This document shows positions 45,697-55,120 of a stretch of 64,000 nt of DNA, in pieces. The stretch is from the NCBI GenBank assembly GCA_965214035.1, contig OZ243932.1:496001-560000 (forward strand), in the 5' to 3' direction. Position 1 is the stretch's first letter, and each line of letters opens with the position of its first letter. This stretch comes from JAJDYQ01 sp965214035. Lineage in GTDB: Bacteria; Pseudomonadota; Gammaproteobacteria; JAJDYQ01. The notes beneath the pieces were generated by a model that worked only from the letters and a program-made list of their open reading frames with translations, was not told where the DNA came from and ran no database searches. Both the position numbers and the translations under genes were made by a program.

Positions 45697-46002
45697 TGTG
45701 TATTTGATTTCTATATTGTCCAGATAGGTTTTCAGGGCTTCTATATTGCGGGTAACTTCCGGTTGGCTTTTTCTGGTTGCAGCGATTTCGATCAACGCAC
45801 CAATGTCAGTAATATACTGAAAGCCATAGCTGGCACCGCAACCCCTGAGATTATGTCCGGTAATGCGAATACCCGCATAATCCTGCTGGTTGATCAATTC
45901 AGTCAGCCTGATAATATCCTGCCGACGATTTTCCAGAAAGTGCGGGATCAAAGGTGCGACAAGGTCATCTACAACTACAGTAATTTTTTTTCTGCTGTTC
46001 AT
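45691..46002 (-). CDS. Histidine phosphotransfer (Hpt) protein
   Basis: 103 residues. The four-helix Hpt signature is HNLRGCGASYGF with the phospho-accepting His at residue 50, preceded by LVAPLIPHFLENRRQDIIRL. It passes phosphate between receiver domains in phosphorelays. ATG at 46002 is preferred; the frame extends to 46053 and neither start has a clear ribosome binding site. It lies downstream of the receiver-kinase gene on the same strand, but with a terminator between them. Confidence 0.8.
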   Translation of the reverse strand: MNSRKKITVVVDDLVAPLIPHFLENRRQDIIRLTELINQQDYAGIRITGHNLRGCGASYGFQYITDIGALIEIAATRKSQPEVTRNIEALKTYLDNIEIKYTS

Positions 46003-46078
46003 AGCAGGTGCTGAGGTATCAAAGCCACCAGTGTGGCAGCATATTGCAAACATGCAAGAGTAAAACCATACCGGGGCA

Positions 46079-46120
46079 ATAAAAAAGCCTGGGCTTTGAG
46101 CGCCTCAAAGTTTCGCAGGC
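46079..46120 (-). terminator. Rho-independent terminator after the receiver-kinase gene
   Basis: Read on the minus strand, GCCTG...CAGGC encloses CTTTGAG-GCG-CTCAAAG and is followed by TTTTTTATT, 12 bp after the kinase stop codon. Confidence 0.75.
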
Positions 46121-46131
46121 ATGTGCAGATT

Positions 46132-47499
46132 TTATAAAAACTTGCCCAATGCTGCCATTAAATCTTCGGTAGCATTGAAGCGGCCTCTGGGCTTCTTGGC
46201 CAGTAACCGCTCCAGGATTGGCTGGAAGTCAGAATATTTATCAGGCAGTTGCGGGGGATCATCCTCCAGATGTTTGACGGTCACTGCGGAGATATTTTCT
46301 CCGGTAAAAACTTTACGTCCGGTCAGCATCTCATAGAAAATGACGCCAAATGCATATTGATCGCTGCGATGATCCAACGGTTCACCTCTGATTTGCTCTG
46401 GACTGGAATAAAGAGGAGTTCCGACTATGGTACCTTCCGTGGTTAGATTCAGGTCTCCGCGTGTCAGATTTTTGGCGATACCAAAATCTACCAATACAGG
46501 CACATTGGTCTCACGAAAAAGAACATTAAGAGGCTTGAGGTCGCGGTGCACAATATCGTGCTTGTGAAGTTCATTCAGTGCTGAGACTATCTTATAGCCG
46601 TAGTTGATTGCCTGCTTGCGATCAATTCCGTTGATGATGGCTTTTCTCAGGTGACCTGCCGGCAGATACTCCATGATGATATAGGCGTGATCATCAGCGA
46701 ACCCCTGCGAATAGACCTTGACGACATTGGGATGGTCCATCTCCTCAATAACACTGTACTCCTCGATGAATCGCTGTACGACAGTTGCATCATCAGTTCG
46801 GCGACCATGGAGTAATTTAATCGCAACTGTTTCATCATGATGCTTGCGTTTGGCGCGAAATACCGTGCCCATACCGCCCTTACCGATATAGCCCACGATC
46901 TGATAATCCCTGATTTTTACATTGCCGCCGAGAATATCATCAAGAGTGAACGGCAGGGCATTCGGAGTGGTTTCATGTATATCTTTTTTGAGTTGGTTCC
47001 AGCCTTTTTCGGTTGATTTGTTTTTCCTGTCAGTTGGATTAGCCTTATTCACCAGCGTATTTTGGGCGGTGACTCCATTGGTGACATCGATAGTAGGGAA
47101 ATCCCAGGTACTTTCCAGGGTCTTTTCCTCGATAGCCTCCAGTATCGCCAGACTCAAGCGTCGGGAGCTCAGATCATTTTTTGTCAGATAATTACTCGCG
47201 CCGAGTTTAATGGCACTTACGGCGATGGATTCATTACCTTCGCCCGTCACAATAATCGTAGGAGGGAAACCGGCATGGTCTCGGTAGGCCTGCAGCCAGT
47301 CCAGAGCGGTGCCATTGCTGAGCTGATAATCCAGGATAAGCACATCATAGTCTCCCCATTTGAAGTTTTTGCTTGGCATTCCTCGGGCCACAGGGTCGTA
47401 ACTATCGATATGAAAGCCAGGACATCTTGCCAGAATCAGCTTTTCCAGCACTCGGAGGTGATATACCGAATCATCAACAATGAGAATTTTTATTGACAT
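46132..47499 (-). CDS. Receiver domain fused to a Ser/Thr protein kinase
   Basis: 455 residues. Residues 1-125 are a complete response-regulator receiver (D9/D10, phospho-acceptor D57 in ILDYQL, T85, K107). After a linker (130-185) comes a Hanks-type kinase: glycine loop GKGGMG (206-211), Lys228, HRD (318-320) with Asn325, DFG (338-340) and SSPEQ at the activation-segment end. No membrane segment or PASTA repeats, so it is cytoplasmic. This arrangement couples a two-component relay to Ser/Thr phosphorylation. Target unknown. Confidence 0.9.
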   Translation of the reverse strand: MSIKILIVDDSVYHLRVLEKLILARCPGFHIDSYDPVARGMPSKNFKWGDYDVLILDYQLSNGTALDWLQAYRDHAGFPPTIIVTGEGNESIAVSAIKLGASNYLTKNDLSSRRLSLAILEAIEEKTLESTWDFPTIDVTNGVTAQNTLVNKANPTDRKNKSTEKGWNQLKKDIHETTPNALPFTLDDILGGNVKIRDYQIVGYIGKGGMGTVFRAKRKHHDETVAIKLLHGRRTDDATVVQRFIEEYSVIEEMDHPNVVKVYSQGFADDHAYIIMEYLPAGHLRKAIINGIDRKQAINYGYKIVSALNELHKHDIVHRDLKPLNVLFRETNVPVLVDFGIAKNLTRGDLNLTTEGTIVGTPLYSSPEQIRGEPLDHRSDQYAFGVIFYEMLTGRKVFTGENISAVTVKHLEDDPPQLPDKYSDFQPILERLLAKKPRGRFNATEDLMAALGKFL

Positions 47500-47617
47500 T
47501 TAGCTTCTAAGTGTAGCAAGCGCCAGCAGGCTGGCACGGCGACCATACCTGTTAAAGTGGTCATAATTTAGACAATCAGGTAAATTTTTTATGCAACCCT
47601 GACCATCATACCCTGAG

Positions 47618-47845
47618 CTACTTGTTTTTCAATGCGCGCAGGGCGATTTTACCCATATCCACGGAAGCACTGGTAGCTCCGGTATCCTGGAAAATTGTGG
47701 CGTCATCGGCGTCGCGGTATTTATGCCCTTCGCTCCAGTTTTCGGGGTCTGCATAGAATCGAAGTGCCTCGCGAAGCCGATTATTTTCATCTTCGAGCTC
47801 TTTAATGCGTTTTTTCAGTTTGCTGTCACTGCGGCCAAAAAACAT
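47618..47845 (-). CDS. Small coiled-coil protein of unknown function
   Basis: 75 residues: LKKRIKELEDENNRLREAL is a clear short leucine-zipper, then LRFYADPENW, a sequence seen in small phage-type proteins, and an Ala/Thr-rich end. GGAGA lies seven bases before the ATG, so it is likely expressed. It is upstream of the receiver-kinase on the same strand (118-bp gap containing the hairpin GCCAGCAGGCTGGC). Confidence 0.65.
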   Translation of the reverse strand: MFFGRSDSKLKKRIKELEDENNRLREALRFYADPENWSEGHKYRDADDATIFQDTGATSASVDMGKIALRALKNK

Positions 47846-47971
47846 TTTTGATCTCCAATTAGTGCGTATCTATCTGATGAGTGATATTACCGGTTTCTGC
47901 AATGGCCTTCAAGTGTTATTGTGCCATCCCGGATTTCATGATAACGCTATTTACCATGATTGAATAACAAT

Positions 47972-48526
47972 ATGTTAGAGGAACTGTTAAAAGTCAAACA
48001 ATCTGCTGAATGCCTGTGGAATATTGGACAAATGGAGGAGGTCTATGGGCGTCTGGCGGAGGAAATCGGGCAGGATCTGGGAAGTAAAGACCCGCTTGTG
48101 CTTTGTGTGATGAGCGGCGGACTGTTTCTGACGTTTGAAATCCTGAAGCGTATCGACCATCCTCTGGAATTGAATTATGTCCATGTGACGCGATATCGCG
48201 GCGCAACCAGCGGTGGAGAACTATCCTGGATATACTTTCCGGAGCAATCCATCAGAGGTAGAAATATATTACTGATCGATGATATTCTGGATGAAGGTGT
48301 GACCCTGCAGGCTATCTATGAAGCCTGTATTAATGCAGGGGCCAACAGCGTGTATTCGGCCGTACTGGCCATAAAAGAGCACAACAGGCGCACGGCGACC
48401 ATCTCGGCCAGCTATATTGGTGTGCCTGTCGGAGATCGTTACGTATTTGGCTGTGGTATGGACTACAAGGGATATTTTCGCAATCTGAATGCGATTTATG
48501 CTGTGGTAGAACAGAAAGATGAATAG
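47972..48526 (+). CDS. hpt: Hypoxanthine/guanine phosphoribosyltransferase
   Basis: 184 residues of the type I PRTase fold: LCVMSGGLFLTFEIL, RYRGATSGGEL and the PRPP loop ILLIDDILDEGVTL. It makes IMP or GMP from hypoxanthine or guanine and PRPP. The ATG at 47972 is preferred to a TTG at 47960. It overlaps mtnP by 8 bp; the next enzyme releases hypoxanthine, so the two form one salvage pathway. Confidence 0.92.
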   Translation: MLEELLKVKQSAECLWNIGQMEEVYGRLAEEIGQDLGSKDPLVLCVMSGGLFLTFEILKRIDHPLELNYVHVTRYRGATSGGELSWIYFPEQSIRGRNILLIDDILDEGVTLQAIYEACINAGANSVYSAVLAIKEHNRRTATISASYIGVPVGDRYVFGCGMDYKGYFRNLNAIYAVVEQKDE

Positions 48527-49295
48527 ACTGGCTATCATTGGTGGTACTGGCCTGACAGAGCTGAGTGGTTTAGAGCTGGTCAGAAAAGAAATGATCCGCA
48601 CACCCTATGGAGAGCCCTCAGGGCCGCTTACCCATGGTCGATTTTGCGAGCATGAAATCGTCTTTTTTGCGCGTCATGGCTACGGTCACACCATCCCTCC
48701 GCACAAAGTAAATTATCGAGCCAACATCTGGGCGATGAAGCAGATTGGAGTTAGTCATGTCATAGCCGTTGCAGCGGTTGGTGGTATTGTGGATGGTCTG
48801 GAGCCTGGCATACTGGTAATTCCTGACCAGATTATGGACTACACCCACTCGCGCAGTCATACGTTTTTTGAAAATGATCTGGCCCGGATAACCCATATTG
48901 ACTTTACCGAGCCATATTGCCCGGAATTACGAGAATTTATCTGTAGTGGTTCCAGAGCGAATCATATTGATGCCGTATATGAAGGTGTTTATGCCGCCAT
49001 GCAGGGGCCACGACTGGAAACTGCGGCCGAGATAAACAGGCTGGAAAGAGACGGCTGTACAGTGGTGGGCATGACAGGCATGCCTGAGGCCGCCCTGGCA
49101 AAAGAGCTTGGCCTATGCTACGCGGCCATCAATGTCGTTGCAAACAAAGCGGCCGGACGTGGTGAAGGAGAGATCACCCTGATTGAAATTCAAAGAAATC
49201 TACATGAAGGCATGAAAAAAGTGCGCCAGCTGATTGCTTCAACTATTGAGCAGATGGCGGGTTCGCAGTGCCCGGTTGAGCGTCGGCTGCTATAG
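48519..49295 (+). CDS. S-methyl-5'-thioinosine phosphorylase
   Basis: 258 residues of the MTAP/PNP family: IIGGTGLTELSGLEL at the N-terminus, ARHGYGHTIPPHKVNYRANI, AVAAVGGIVDGLEPG, MQGPRLETAAEI and VGMTGMPEAALAKELGLCYA. In gammaproteobacteria such as Pseudomonas the enzyme prefers methylthioinosine, and coupling to hpt fits release of hypoxanthine. Methylthioadenosine phosphorylase (mtnP) cannot be excluded without the substrate-specificity residues being compared. Its end is antisense to csiV for 53 bp. Confidence 0.85.
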   Translation: MNRLAIIGGTGLTELSGLELVRKEMIRTPYGEPSGPLTHGRFCEHEIVFFARHGYGHTIPPHKVNYRANIWAMKQIGVSHVIAVAAVGGIVDGLEPGILVIPDQIMDYTHSRSHTFFENDLARITHIDFTEPYCPELREFICSGSRANHIDAVYEGVYAAMQGPRLETAAEINRLERDGCTVVGMTGMPEAALAKELGLCYAAINVVANKAAGRGEGEITLIEIQRNLHEGMKKVRQLIASTIEQMAGSQCPVERRLL

Positions 49296-49998
49296 ACTGC
49301 AAGGGTTCTATGCTGATGACAACACCGAATACGGGATGGTCAAGATAGTGGATAGTACGGCTTTTCATACGTCTGAACTCAGTCAGGCGAAAGGCATGAA
49401 AACCTTGTGCTGCGCCGTCAGAGCCGGGTAGTAGAGCATGATCACGAAAGACCAGATCGGTATCGACATCCAGATAACGACTCAAAGAAACCTTGATCCG
49501 CCCGTCAAGCTCATACAATACACTATCAGCAAATCCTGTAGCCTGCTCTGCCGGTGTGAACACAGGCTGAGCGGACGCTTCTGGAGTCGTGGGTGGTATA
49601 GCATAGTGGCGACCGGCCTGTATGCGCACTGGCGATGCCGACTTTTCCGGCAAACCGGGCTGTGCCCAGGCCATGGCATGGATAATGCGGTAACGGCTTG
49701 AATTTTGCAGGCGAGACAATGCCCCCGACAGCACCTGTATGGGCCGCCGACCGAACGCTGTTACCTGTCCGCCCAGCAGATATTCGGGAGCACTCATATC
49801 GGTAGCGATTGAAACGGCACCGGACATATCCGGCAAATCCGACACCGGAGGCCAGTACTCCTCAAGAAGTGCGGTGTTATTGATATGAGCGAAAACAATG
49901 ACCTCCACCTTATACCAACGTCCATGCTGAGTGGCGAATGCTGCTGCGGAGCAAAGCAGAGATAACAGTACAATATTCAGTATTAATAGCCTGCTCAT
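49243..49998 (-). CDS. csiV: CsiV-family periplasmic protein
   Basis: 251 residues: signal peptide (LLILNIVLLSLLCSAAAFA), then WYKVEVIVFAHINNTALLEEYWP, YLLGGQVTAFGRR and, near the C-terminus, FRLTEFRRMKSRTIHYLDHPVFGVVISI, quoted in part. In Shewanella CsiV binds peptidoglycan and is linked to cell-envelope organisation; the role elsewhere is less clear. It follows mfd on the same strand with 17 bp between, the normal arrangement. Confidence 0.85.
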   Translation of the reverse strand: MSRLLILNIVLLSLLCSAAAFATQHGRWYKVEVIVFAHINNTALLEEYWPPVSDLPDMSGAVSIATDMSAPEYLLGGQVTAFGRRPIQVLSGALSRLQNSSRYRIIHAMAWAQPGLPEKSASPVRIQAGRHYAIPPTTPEASAQPVFTPAEQATGFADSVLYELDGRIKVSLSRYLDVDTDLVFRDHALLPGSDGAAQGFHAFRLTEFRRMKSRTIHYLDHPVFGVVISIEPLQSIAADAQPGTANPPSAQ

Positions 49999-50015
49999 GG
50001 CGATATTGTGCCTGT

Positions 50016-53000
50016 CTATGCAGCTTTTTTCACGCCTAATTGGGCCAATAATTGAGAAATTGCACCAAAGCGGTGCTCCGCTTCGGGCATGTCCATGGAA
50101 AACCTGAAAGTGTTTTTGCCGTCAAAGCGATAAATATCGGGGGACAGCCGGATTAACTCGACCAACAAGGCAGTATCTATATCGGGCCGATCATCAAATA
50201 CAATACGACCACCCGTATCATTGGCGGTGATTTTGCGGATACCGGCTTGCCGCGACTGGATCTTCAACTCAGCCAGAGCAAACAGATTTCTGGCGGCATC
50301 CGGCAACAACCCGAAGCGATCAATCATTTCCACCTGAAGCTCCTTCAGGGCAGCCTTATCCTCGGCGTTGGCGATACGCTTATACTGAATCAGCCGGGTA
50401 TGGACATCCGGCAGATACTCATTTGGCAGCAATGCAGGAATATGCAGCTCAATTTCCGGTCCCTGATACAGGGGTTGGTCCAATTCCGGTGTTTTACCTG
50501 ATTTAAGCGCATCAACGGCGCGCTTCAACAGGCTACTGTACAGAGCATATCCGATTTCGGCTATTTGCCCGCTTTGCTCCTCTCCCAGCAGTTCCCCGGA
50601 GCCGCGAATTTCCAGATCATGACTGGCCAGCGAAAAGCCGGCACCGAGATCTTCCAATGACTCCACCGCTTCAATGCGTTTGACGGCATCTGCCGTTATG
50701 GACTTGCGAGGCGGGATAATGAGATAAGCATACGCCTGATGATGCGAACGTCCGACACGGCCGCGCAACTGATGAAGCTGTGCCAGACCGAGCCTGTCGG
50801 CGCGATTCATCAAAATGGTATTGGCTGTAGGCACATCGATACCGCTTTCGATAATAGTTGTACAGACCAGCACATTATATTTACGATGATAAAAATCGAG
50901 CATAATCTGTTCGAGCTTACGTTCGCGCATCTGACCATGGGCGGTTTCAACCCGTGCCAGAGGGACCAGATCACGGATTCTATCGGCTGTTTTCTCAATA
51001 GTACCGACATCGTTATGCAGAAAATAAACCTGTCCCCCGCGCTTGATTTCACGCAGGCAGGCCTCCTGTATCATCTGATCGCGCCACTCATTGACAAACG
51101 TTTTGATCGACAGCCTCTGCATGGGTGGAGTAGCGATAATAGACAGATCACGCAGTCCGGACAGCGACATATTCAACGTTCTGGGGATAGGCGTTGCAGT
51201 GAGGGTCAGCATATCAACCTGACTGCGCATCTTCTTGATTTGCTCTTTCTGACGCACACCGAAGCGATGCTCCTCATCAATAATCAACAGGCCCAGATCC
51301 TTAAACTGCACATCTTTCTGCAAAATCTTATGGGTTCCGATAACAATATCAATCTGACCCTTGCTGAGCTGCTCGACCACGGTATCGGCCTCCTTCCTGC
51401 TGCGAAAGCGGGACAACACCTCCACTTTGAGCGGCCAATCGGCAAAACGATCCCGAAAATTTTGAAAATGCTGTTGGGTCAACAATGTTGTTGGTGCCAG
51501 AATAGCCACCTGCTTACCGGACTGAGCGGCGACAAAGGCGGCACGCATGGCGACCTCAGTCTTGCCAAAGCCGACATCACCGCACACCACACGATCCATT
51601 GGACGGCCGGACTGTAAATCCTCAATAATGCTACTGATGGCACCAAGCTGATCTTCAGTTTCCTCGAAAGGAAAGCCCCTTACGAAGGCATCATAATCCA
51701 CCTGATCGAAGCTATGACTATATCCGGGTCGTGCCTCGCGGCGGGCATAGACATCGAGCAACTCGGCTGCAACATCGCGTATTTTTTCAACGGCCTTACG
51801 CCTGACCTTCGTCCACTGCTCACTGCCCAGATGATGCAAAGGAGCGGACTCCTCTGGGCCGCCGCTATACCGATTGATCAGATGCAAAGAAGCGACTGGG
51901 ACATACAACCGGTTTTGCTCGGCATACTCCAAGGTCAGGAACTCCTCGTCATAGCCATTTACGTGCAGCGACTGCAATCCGAGATATCGCCCGACGCCAT
52001 GCTCCTCATGCACCACCGGAGAACCGATATGCAACTCGCCCAACTCCGAAAACACCTGACCGGCCTCACGGCGACGACGGCGGGCGGACAACTGGCGCGT
52101 ACGTTGCCCCAGTATCTGCTGATCCGATATGACCGCGATCTGCCTGTCCTCCAGTATCATCCCGATGCCGACAGGCGACACCGTCAGACACAACGGAGCC
52201 GGACGGGCAATAAAATCACGCCAGGACTCCCTCAGCACCGGGCGAATATCAAAGCCACGCAACAACTCGATCAATACCTCACGCTGACCGGCGGTTTCGC
52301 TGGTCAGCAATATATTACCGTCGAAATTCTCGACGAACTGCCTGAGCATCAAGGCCGGATCTTCGGCACGCGCATTGATACGCACATCGGGGACAGGAGC
52401 GGTACCGAAACTCCTGCTGAGTCGGGTATCCCTCTCGCAGGCATAATGCTGCAAATCCAGACGCATATAGCCACGAACAACCGAAACCAGTTCATTGGCA
52501 CCAAGATAAAGCTGCTCAGGTGGAAGAATAGGGCGCTCAACATCATGCCGATAAGACTCATAGCGCTCCTCAACCTGCTGATAAATCGCCTCGGCCCCGC
52601 CGAGTGCCTCATCCGCGACAACGATGATCGTATGCGGTGGCAGATAATCAAATAAAGTCGCTGTGCTCTCGAAAAATAAGGGCAGATAATACTCCGCCCC
52701 TGCACTGGCCAGACCGTTACTGATATCGTTATAGACAGAACAATTTCCCGGATTACCCTCAAATCCGCGGCGAAACTGCCGGCGAAACAATCCGATACCG
52801 ACCTCATCCAGAGGAAACTCCCTGGCAGGTAACAGGCGAATCTCACCGACAGGCCTGACCGTACGCTGACTCTCCGGGTCGAAAGTCCGGATAGACTCAA
52901 CCTCCTCATCGAACAGATCAACCCGATAAGGGAAATCAGAACCTGCTGGATAAACATCCAGCAGGGAACCACGCACCGCAAACTCACCATGCCGGGAAAC

Positions 53001-53471
53001 CTGTGGCACGGCATAATATCCGGCGTCACCAAGCTGTGCACGAAAGGCATCGATATCCAGCGTATCGCCACTTTTCAGTATCAGGCTATGGTTTCGCACA
53101 TACTCAACGGGTGCCAGCCGCTGCATCAGGGTAGAGGTTGTTGTGATCAACAAACCACGCTGCCAGGAAGGCAACAGCGACAACACCTCAAGGCGTGCAG
53201 ACGTAATATCCTGATGAGGAGAAAACACATCATAAGGCAGGGTTTCCCAATCCGGGAAATAATGCACCGGCAGGTCATCATCGGCGAAAAAATCAAGCTG
53301 CCCGAACAACTCATCGGCCTCCTGACTGCCGGCAACCACGACCAGCAGAGGTGCATCAACGACCAGTGCAAGCTGCCGCAACAACAACCCGTAACTTGAA
53401 CCATACAACTGCCCCCACCGATAATGGCGACCGGGCTTATTGAGTACCTCAGGCAGGGTGAACAACGACAT
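50016..53471 (-). CDS. mfd: Transcription-repair coupling factor
   Basis: 1151 residues, the usual length. An N-terminal UvrB-homology part, the RNA-polymerase-interacting domain near residues 480-545, the translocase with CGDVGFGKTEVAMRA (Walker A), LLIIDEEHRFG (Walker B) and the later QLRGRVGRSHHQAYAYL block, and a C-terminal D7 domain. Mfd pushes stalled RNA polymerase off lesions and recruits UvrA. The frame is uninterrupted; long plus-strand frames inside it are shadows. Confidence 0.97.
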   Translation of the reverse strand: MSLFTLPEVLNKPGRHYRWGQLYGSSYGLLLRQLALVVDAPLLVVVAGSQEADELFGQLDFFADDDLPVHYFPDWETLPYDVFSPHQDITSARLEVLSLLPSWQRGLLITTTSTLMQRLAPVEYVRNHSLILKSGDTLDIDAFRAQLGDAGYYAVPQVSRHGEFAVRGSLLDVYPAGSDFPYRVDLFDEEVESIRTFDPESQRTVRPVGEIRLLPAREFPLDEVGIGLFRRQFRRGFEGNPGNCSVYNDISNGLASAGAEYYLPLFFESTATLFDYLPPHTIIVVADEALGGAEAIYQQVEERYESYRHDVERPILPPEQLYLGANELVSVVRGYMRLDLQHYACERDTRLSRSFGTAPVPDVRINARAEDPALMLRQFVENFDGNILLTSETAGQREVLIELLRGFDIRPVLRESWRDFIARPAPLCLTVSPVGIGMILEDRQIAVISDQQILGQRTRQLSARRRRREAGQVFSELGELHIGSPVVHEEHGVGRYLGLQSLHVNGYDEEFLTLEYAEQNRLYVPVASLHLINRYSGGPEESAPLHHLGSEQWTKVRRKAVEKIRDVAAELLDVYARREARPGYSHSFDQVDYDAFVRGFPFEETEDQLGAISSIIEDLQSGRPMDRVVCGDVGFGKTEVAMRAAFVAAQSGKQVAILAPTTLLTQQHFQNFRDRFADWPLKVEVLSRFRSRKEADTVVEQLSKGQIDIVIGTHKILQKDVQFKDLGLLIIDEEHRFGVRQKEQIKKMRSQVDMLTLTATPIPRTLNMSLSGLRDLSIIATPPMQRLSIKTFVNEWRDQMIQEACLREIKRGGQVYFLHNDVGTIEKTADRIRDLVPLARVETAHGQMRERKLEQIMLDFYHRKYNVLVCTTIIESGIDVPTANTILMNRADRLGLAQLHQLRGRVGRSHHQAYAYLIIPPRKSITADAVKRIEAVESLEDLGAGFSLASHDLEIRGSGELLGEEQSGQIAEIGYALYSSLLKRAVDALKSGKTPELDQPLYQGPEIELHIPALLPNEYLPDVHTRLIQYKRIANAEDKAALKELQVEMIDRFGLLPDAARNLFALAELKIQSRQAGIRKITANDTGGRIVFDDRPDIDTALLVELIRLSPDIYRFDGKNTFRFSMDMPEAEHRFGAISQLLAQLGVKKAA

Positions 53472-53732
53472 GATGCGGACAAAAAACAGGCATTATGTAC
53501 CATACTAACCAAATGCCGATACAAACTCCCGGATTTTTCCGCAGCGCAGACAAGGCTGAACGGTGACACTCAAAATCCTGTGCCAGCGAACTGCATTTAC
53601 AATGTGCTGCTCAAAAAGGAAGGCTGATTGAAACAGTACGGGGTTTTGCCCTGAATGTGCCCACCCTCAAGGCGGGCGGTCAGGATAACAGTGACAATCG
53701 AATAACCAGAGGCAAGTCAGCGCACCGCCAGT

Positions 53733-54878
53733 TTAGCGGGGGTCGAAAATTTCCAGATAAGGCTTAAATGCAAACAGCCTGTTACGGCTTTGGCCGGTGA
53801 TTTCCATGAGAATGCGATGCTCACCCATCCGGGTGATCAGTTTATTGGCCGAACCATAGCTTACACCGCATAACATTGCCACCCGATCCACATTGACGAT
53901 GGGTTGCTTGAACAACTCTTGCAGCAATAATACAGCGCGGATGCTCCGCCTTCCGAACTCGCTGTGTATCTGTTGTTCGATGCGGTTTTTCAATGCCATG
54001 ATCCGGGTCAATGTTGCAACGGCTTCAGTAGCAGTCTGCTCCATGCCGACCAGAAAATACCTCAGCCACTGCAACATATCATTATGTGTTCTTACCCTCA
54101 TCAGATTTTCATAATAGAGAACCCTGTTTTTCTCAAAATAGGTGGAGGGGTACAACAATGGCTGGTCGAGGATACCCCTGCTGACCAGAAACAGAGTAAT
54201 CAACAGGCGACCTATCTTGCCGTTGCCATCCAGAAAGGGATGTATGGTTTCAAACTGGTAATGTGCGATGGCAATACGGACAAGATCGGGCAACAGGATA
54301 TCGGTATTGTGCAAAAACTTCTCCAGATCACCCATTAGTTCGGGCACATACTGATGTTCTGGTGGAACGAATACGGCGTCCATCAGACTACTGCCACCTA
54401 TCCAGTTCTGGCTGGTACGAAACAGACCGGGGCACCTGTGCTCGCCACGGACATTACTCAATAGTATTGCGTGGGCCTCTTTTAACAAGCGTGAAGATAA
54501 GGGCAGTTTTTTCAGCATCGATATGGCTTCGTTCATGGCCTGGATATAATTGACGACCTCCTTCCAGTCATTTCGACGCTCTGGTTCGACCTCTTCCTCG
54601 GGCAGTAACGCCTCATCTATATGAGTTTTAGTCCCTTCAATACGGCTTGATACCACCGCTTCCTTGGTGACATGCAGTTGTATAAAAAGCTCAATATCTG
54701 GAACCAGTCGGGCGTAGGAATTCAGTTCACCCAGCCGGATTGCTGTTTTCTCGACCAGTTGATTGATCTGTGGGCTATCGCAGGACCAGTTCTCGTTGAT
54801 ATGAGTGGGCAGAAAAAATTGATACTGATCACCTTTGAGCAATTCCCCCCACTGATATTTTCCTAATCTGGCAGCCAT
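53733..54878 (-). CDS. Fic-family AMPylator with C-terminal winged helix
   Basis: 381 residues. The Fic core is HPFLDGNGKIGR (213-224), lacking no catalytic residue (His213; Arg224). An inhibitory helix of the class II type, S-x-x-x-E-G, is at residues 77-82 (SSRIEG), so activity is probably autoinhibited. The last ~80 residues look like a winged helix (VDRVAMLCGVSYGSANKLI), which suggests DNA binding. Fic proteins transfer AMP to target proteins. The promoter region has a three-copy 40-bp repeat, a plausible site for this winged helix. No partner gene is adjacent. Confidence 0.9.
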   Translation of the reverse strand: MAARLGKYQWGELLKGDQYQFFLPTHINENWSCDSPQINQLVEKTAIRLGELNSYARLVPDIELFIQLHVTKEAVVSSRIEGTKTHIDEALLPEEEVEPERRNDWKEVVNYIQAMNEAISMLKKLPLSSRLLKEAHAILLSNVRGEHRCPGLFRTSQNWIGGSSLMDAVFVPPEHQYVPELMGDLEKFLHNTDILLPDLVRIAIAHYQFETIHPFLDGNGKIGRLLITLFLVSRGILDQPLLYPSTYFEKNRVLYYENLMRVRTHNDMLQWLRYFLVGMEQTATEAVATLTRIMALKNRIEQQIHSEFGRRSIRAVLLLQELFKQPIVNVDRVAMLCGVSYGSANKLITRMGEHRILMEITGQSRNRLFAFKPYLEIFDPR

Positions 54879-54916
54879 GGGCTTACAGTCTGTTCAAAAA
54901 ATGAATACAGACATTA

Positions 54917-55052
54917 TTATTTCACTTTATCGCCCAAAAGTACAATACTGTAATTCTTATTTCACTTTATCGCCTAAAAGTACAATACTGTAATTCTTGT
55001 TTCACTTTATTGCCCAAAGGTACAATACTGCAATTCTTATTTCACTTTATCG
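54917..55052. repeat. 40-bp tandem direct repeats upstream of fic
   Basis: Three full 40-bp units begin at 54921, 54961 and 55001 with TTCACTTTAT; a partial fourth begins at 55041. Units differ at five sites in total. Each full unit contains TACAATACTGTA (TACAATACTGCA in the third), with TACA and TGTA as inverted arms. The array lies 39-175 bp upstream of the fic ATG and 69 bp before the dciA start. On the fic strand each unit has TTACAG (TTGCAG in one) 16 bp from GATAAA, resembling a weak promoter. There are no unique spacers, so this is not CRISPR. Confidence 0.92.
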
Positions 55053-55120
55053 TTATAAATAAGCGGGTGGTAGCGTGATGATTCATACTTTAAGGCGGAG
55101 TATGGTATTGCCGGTGCTCC

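Noticed and set aside
50739..53399. Several long plus-strand frames (up to 313 codons)
   Set aside because: They are antisense to the intact mfd gene and have no recognisable domains or ribosome binding sites.
53472..53732. Small gene between mfd and fic
   Set aside because: A 67-codon plus-strand frame exists but has no ribosome binding site and overlaps the mfd promoter region.
54917..55052. CRISPR array or plasmid-type iterons
   Set aside because: The units abut with no variable spacers, and no cas or replication-initiator gene is nearby.
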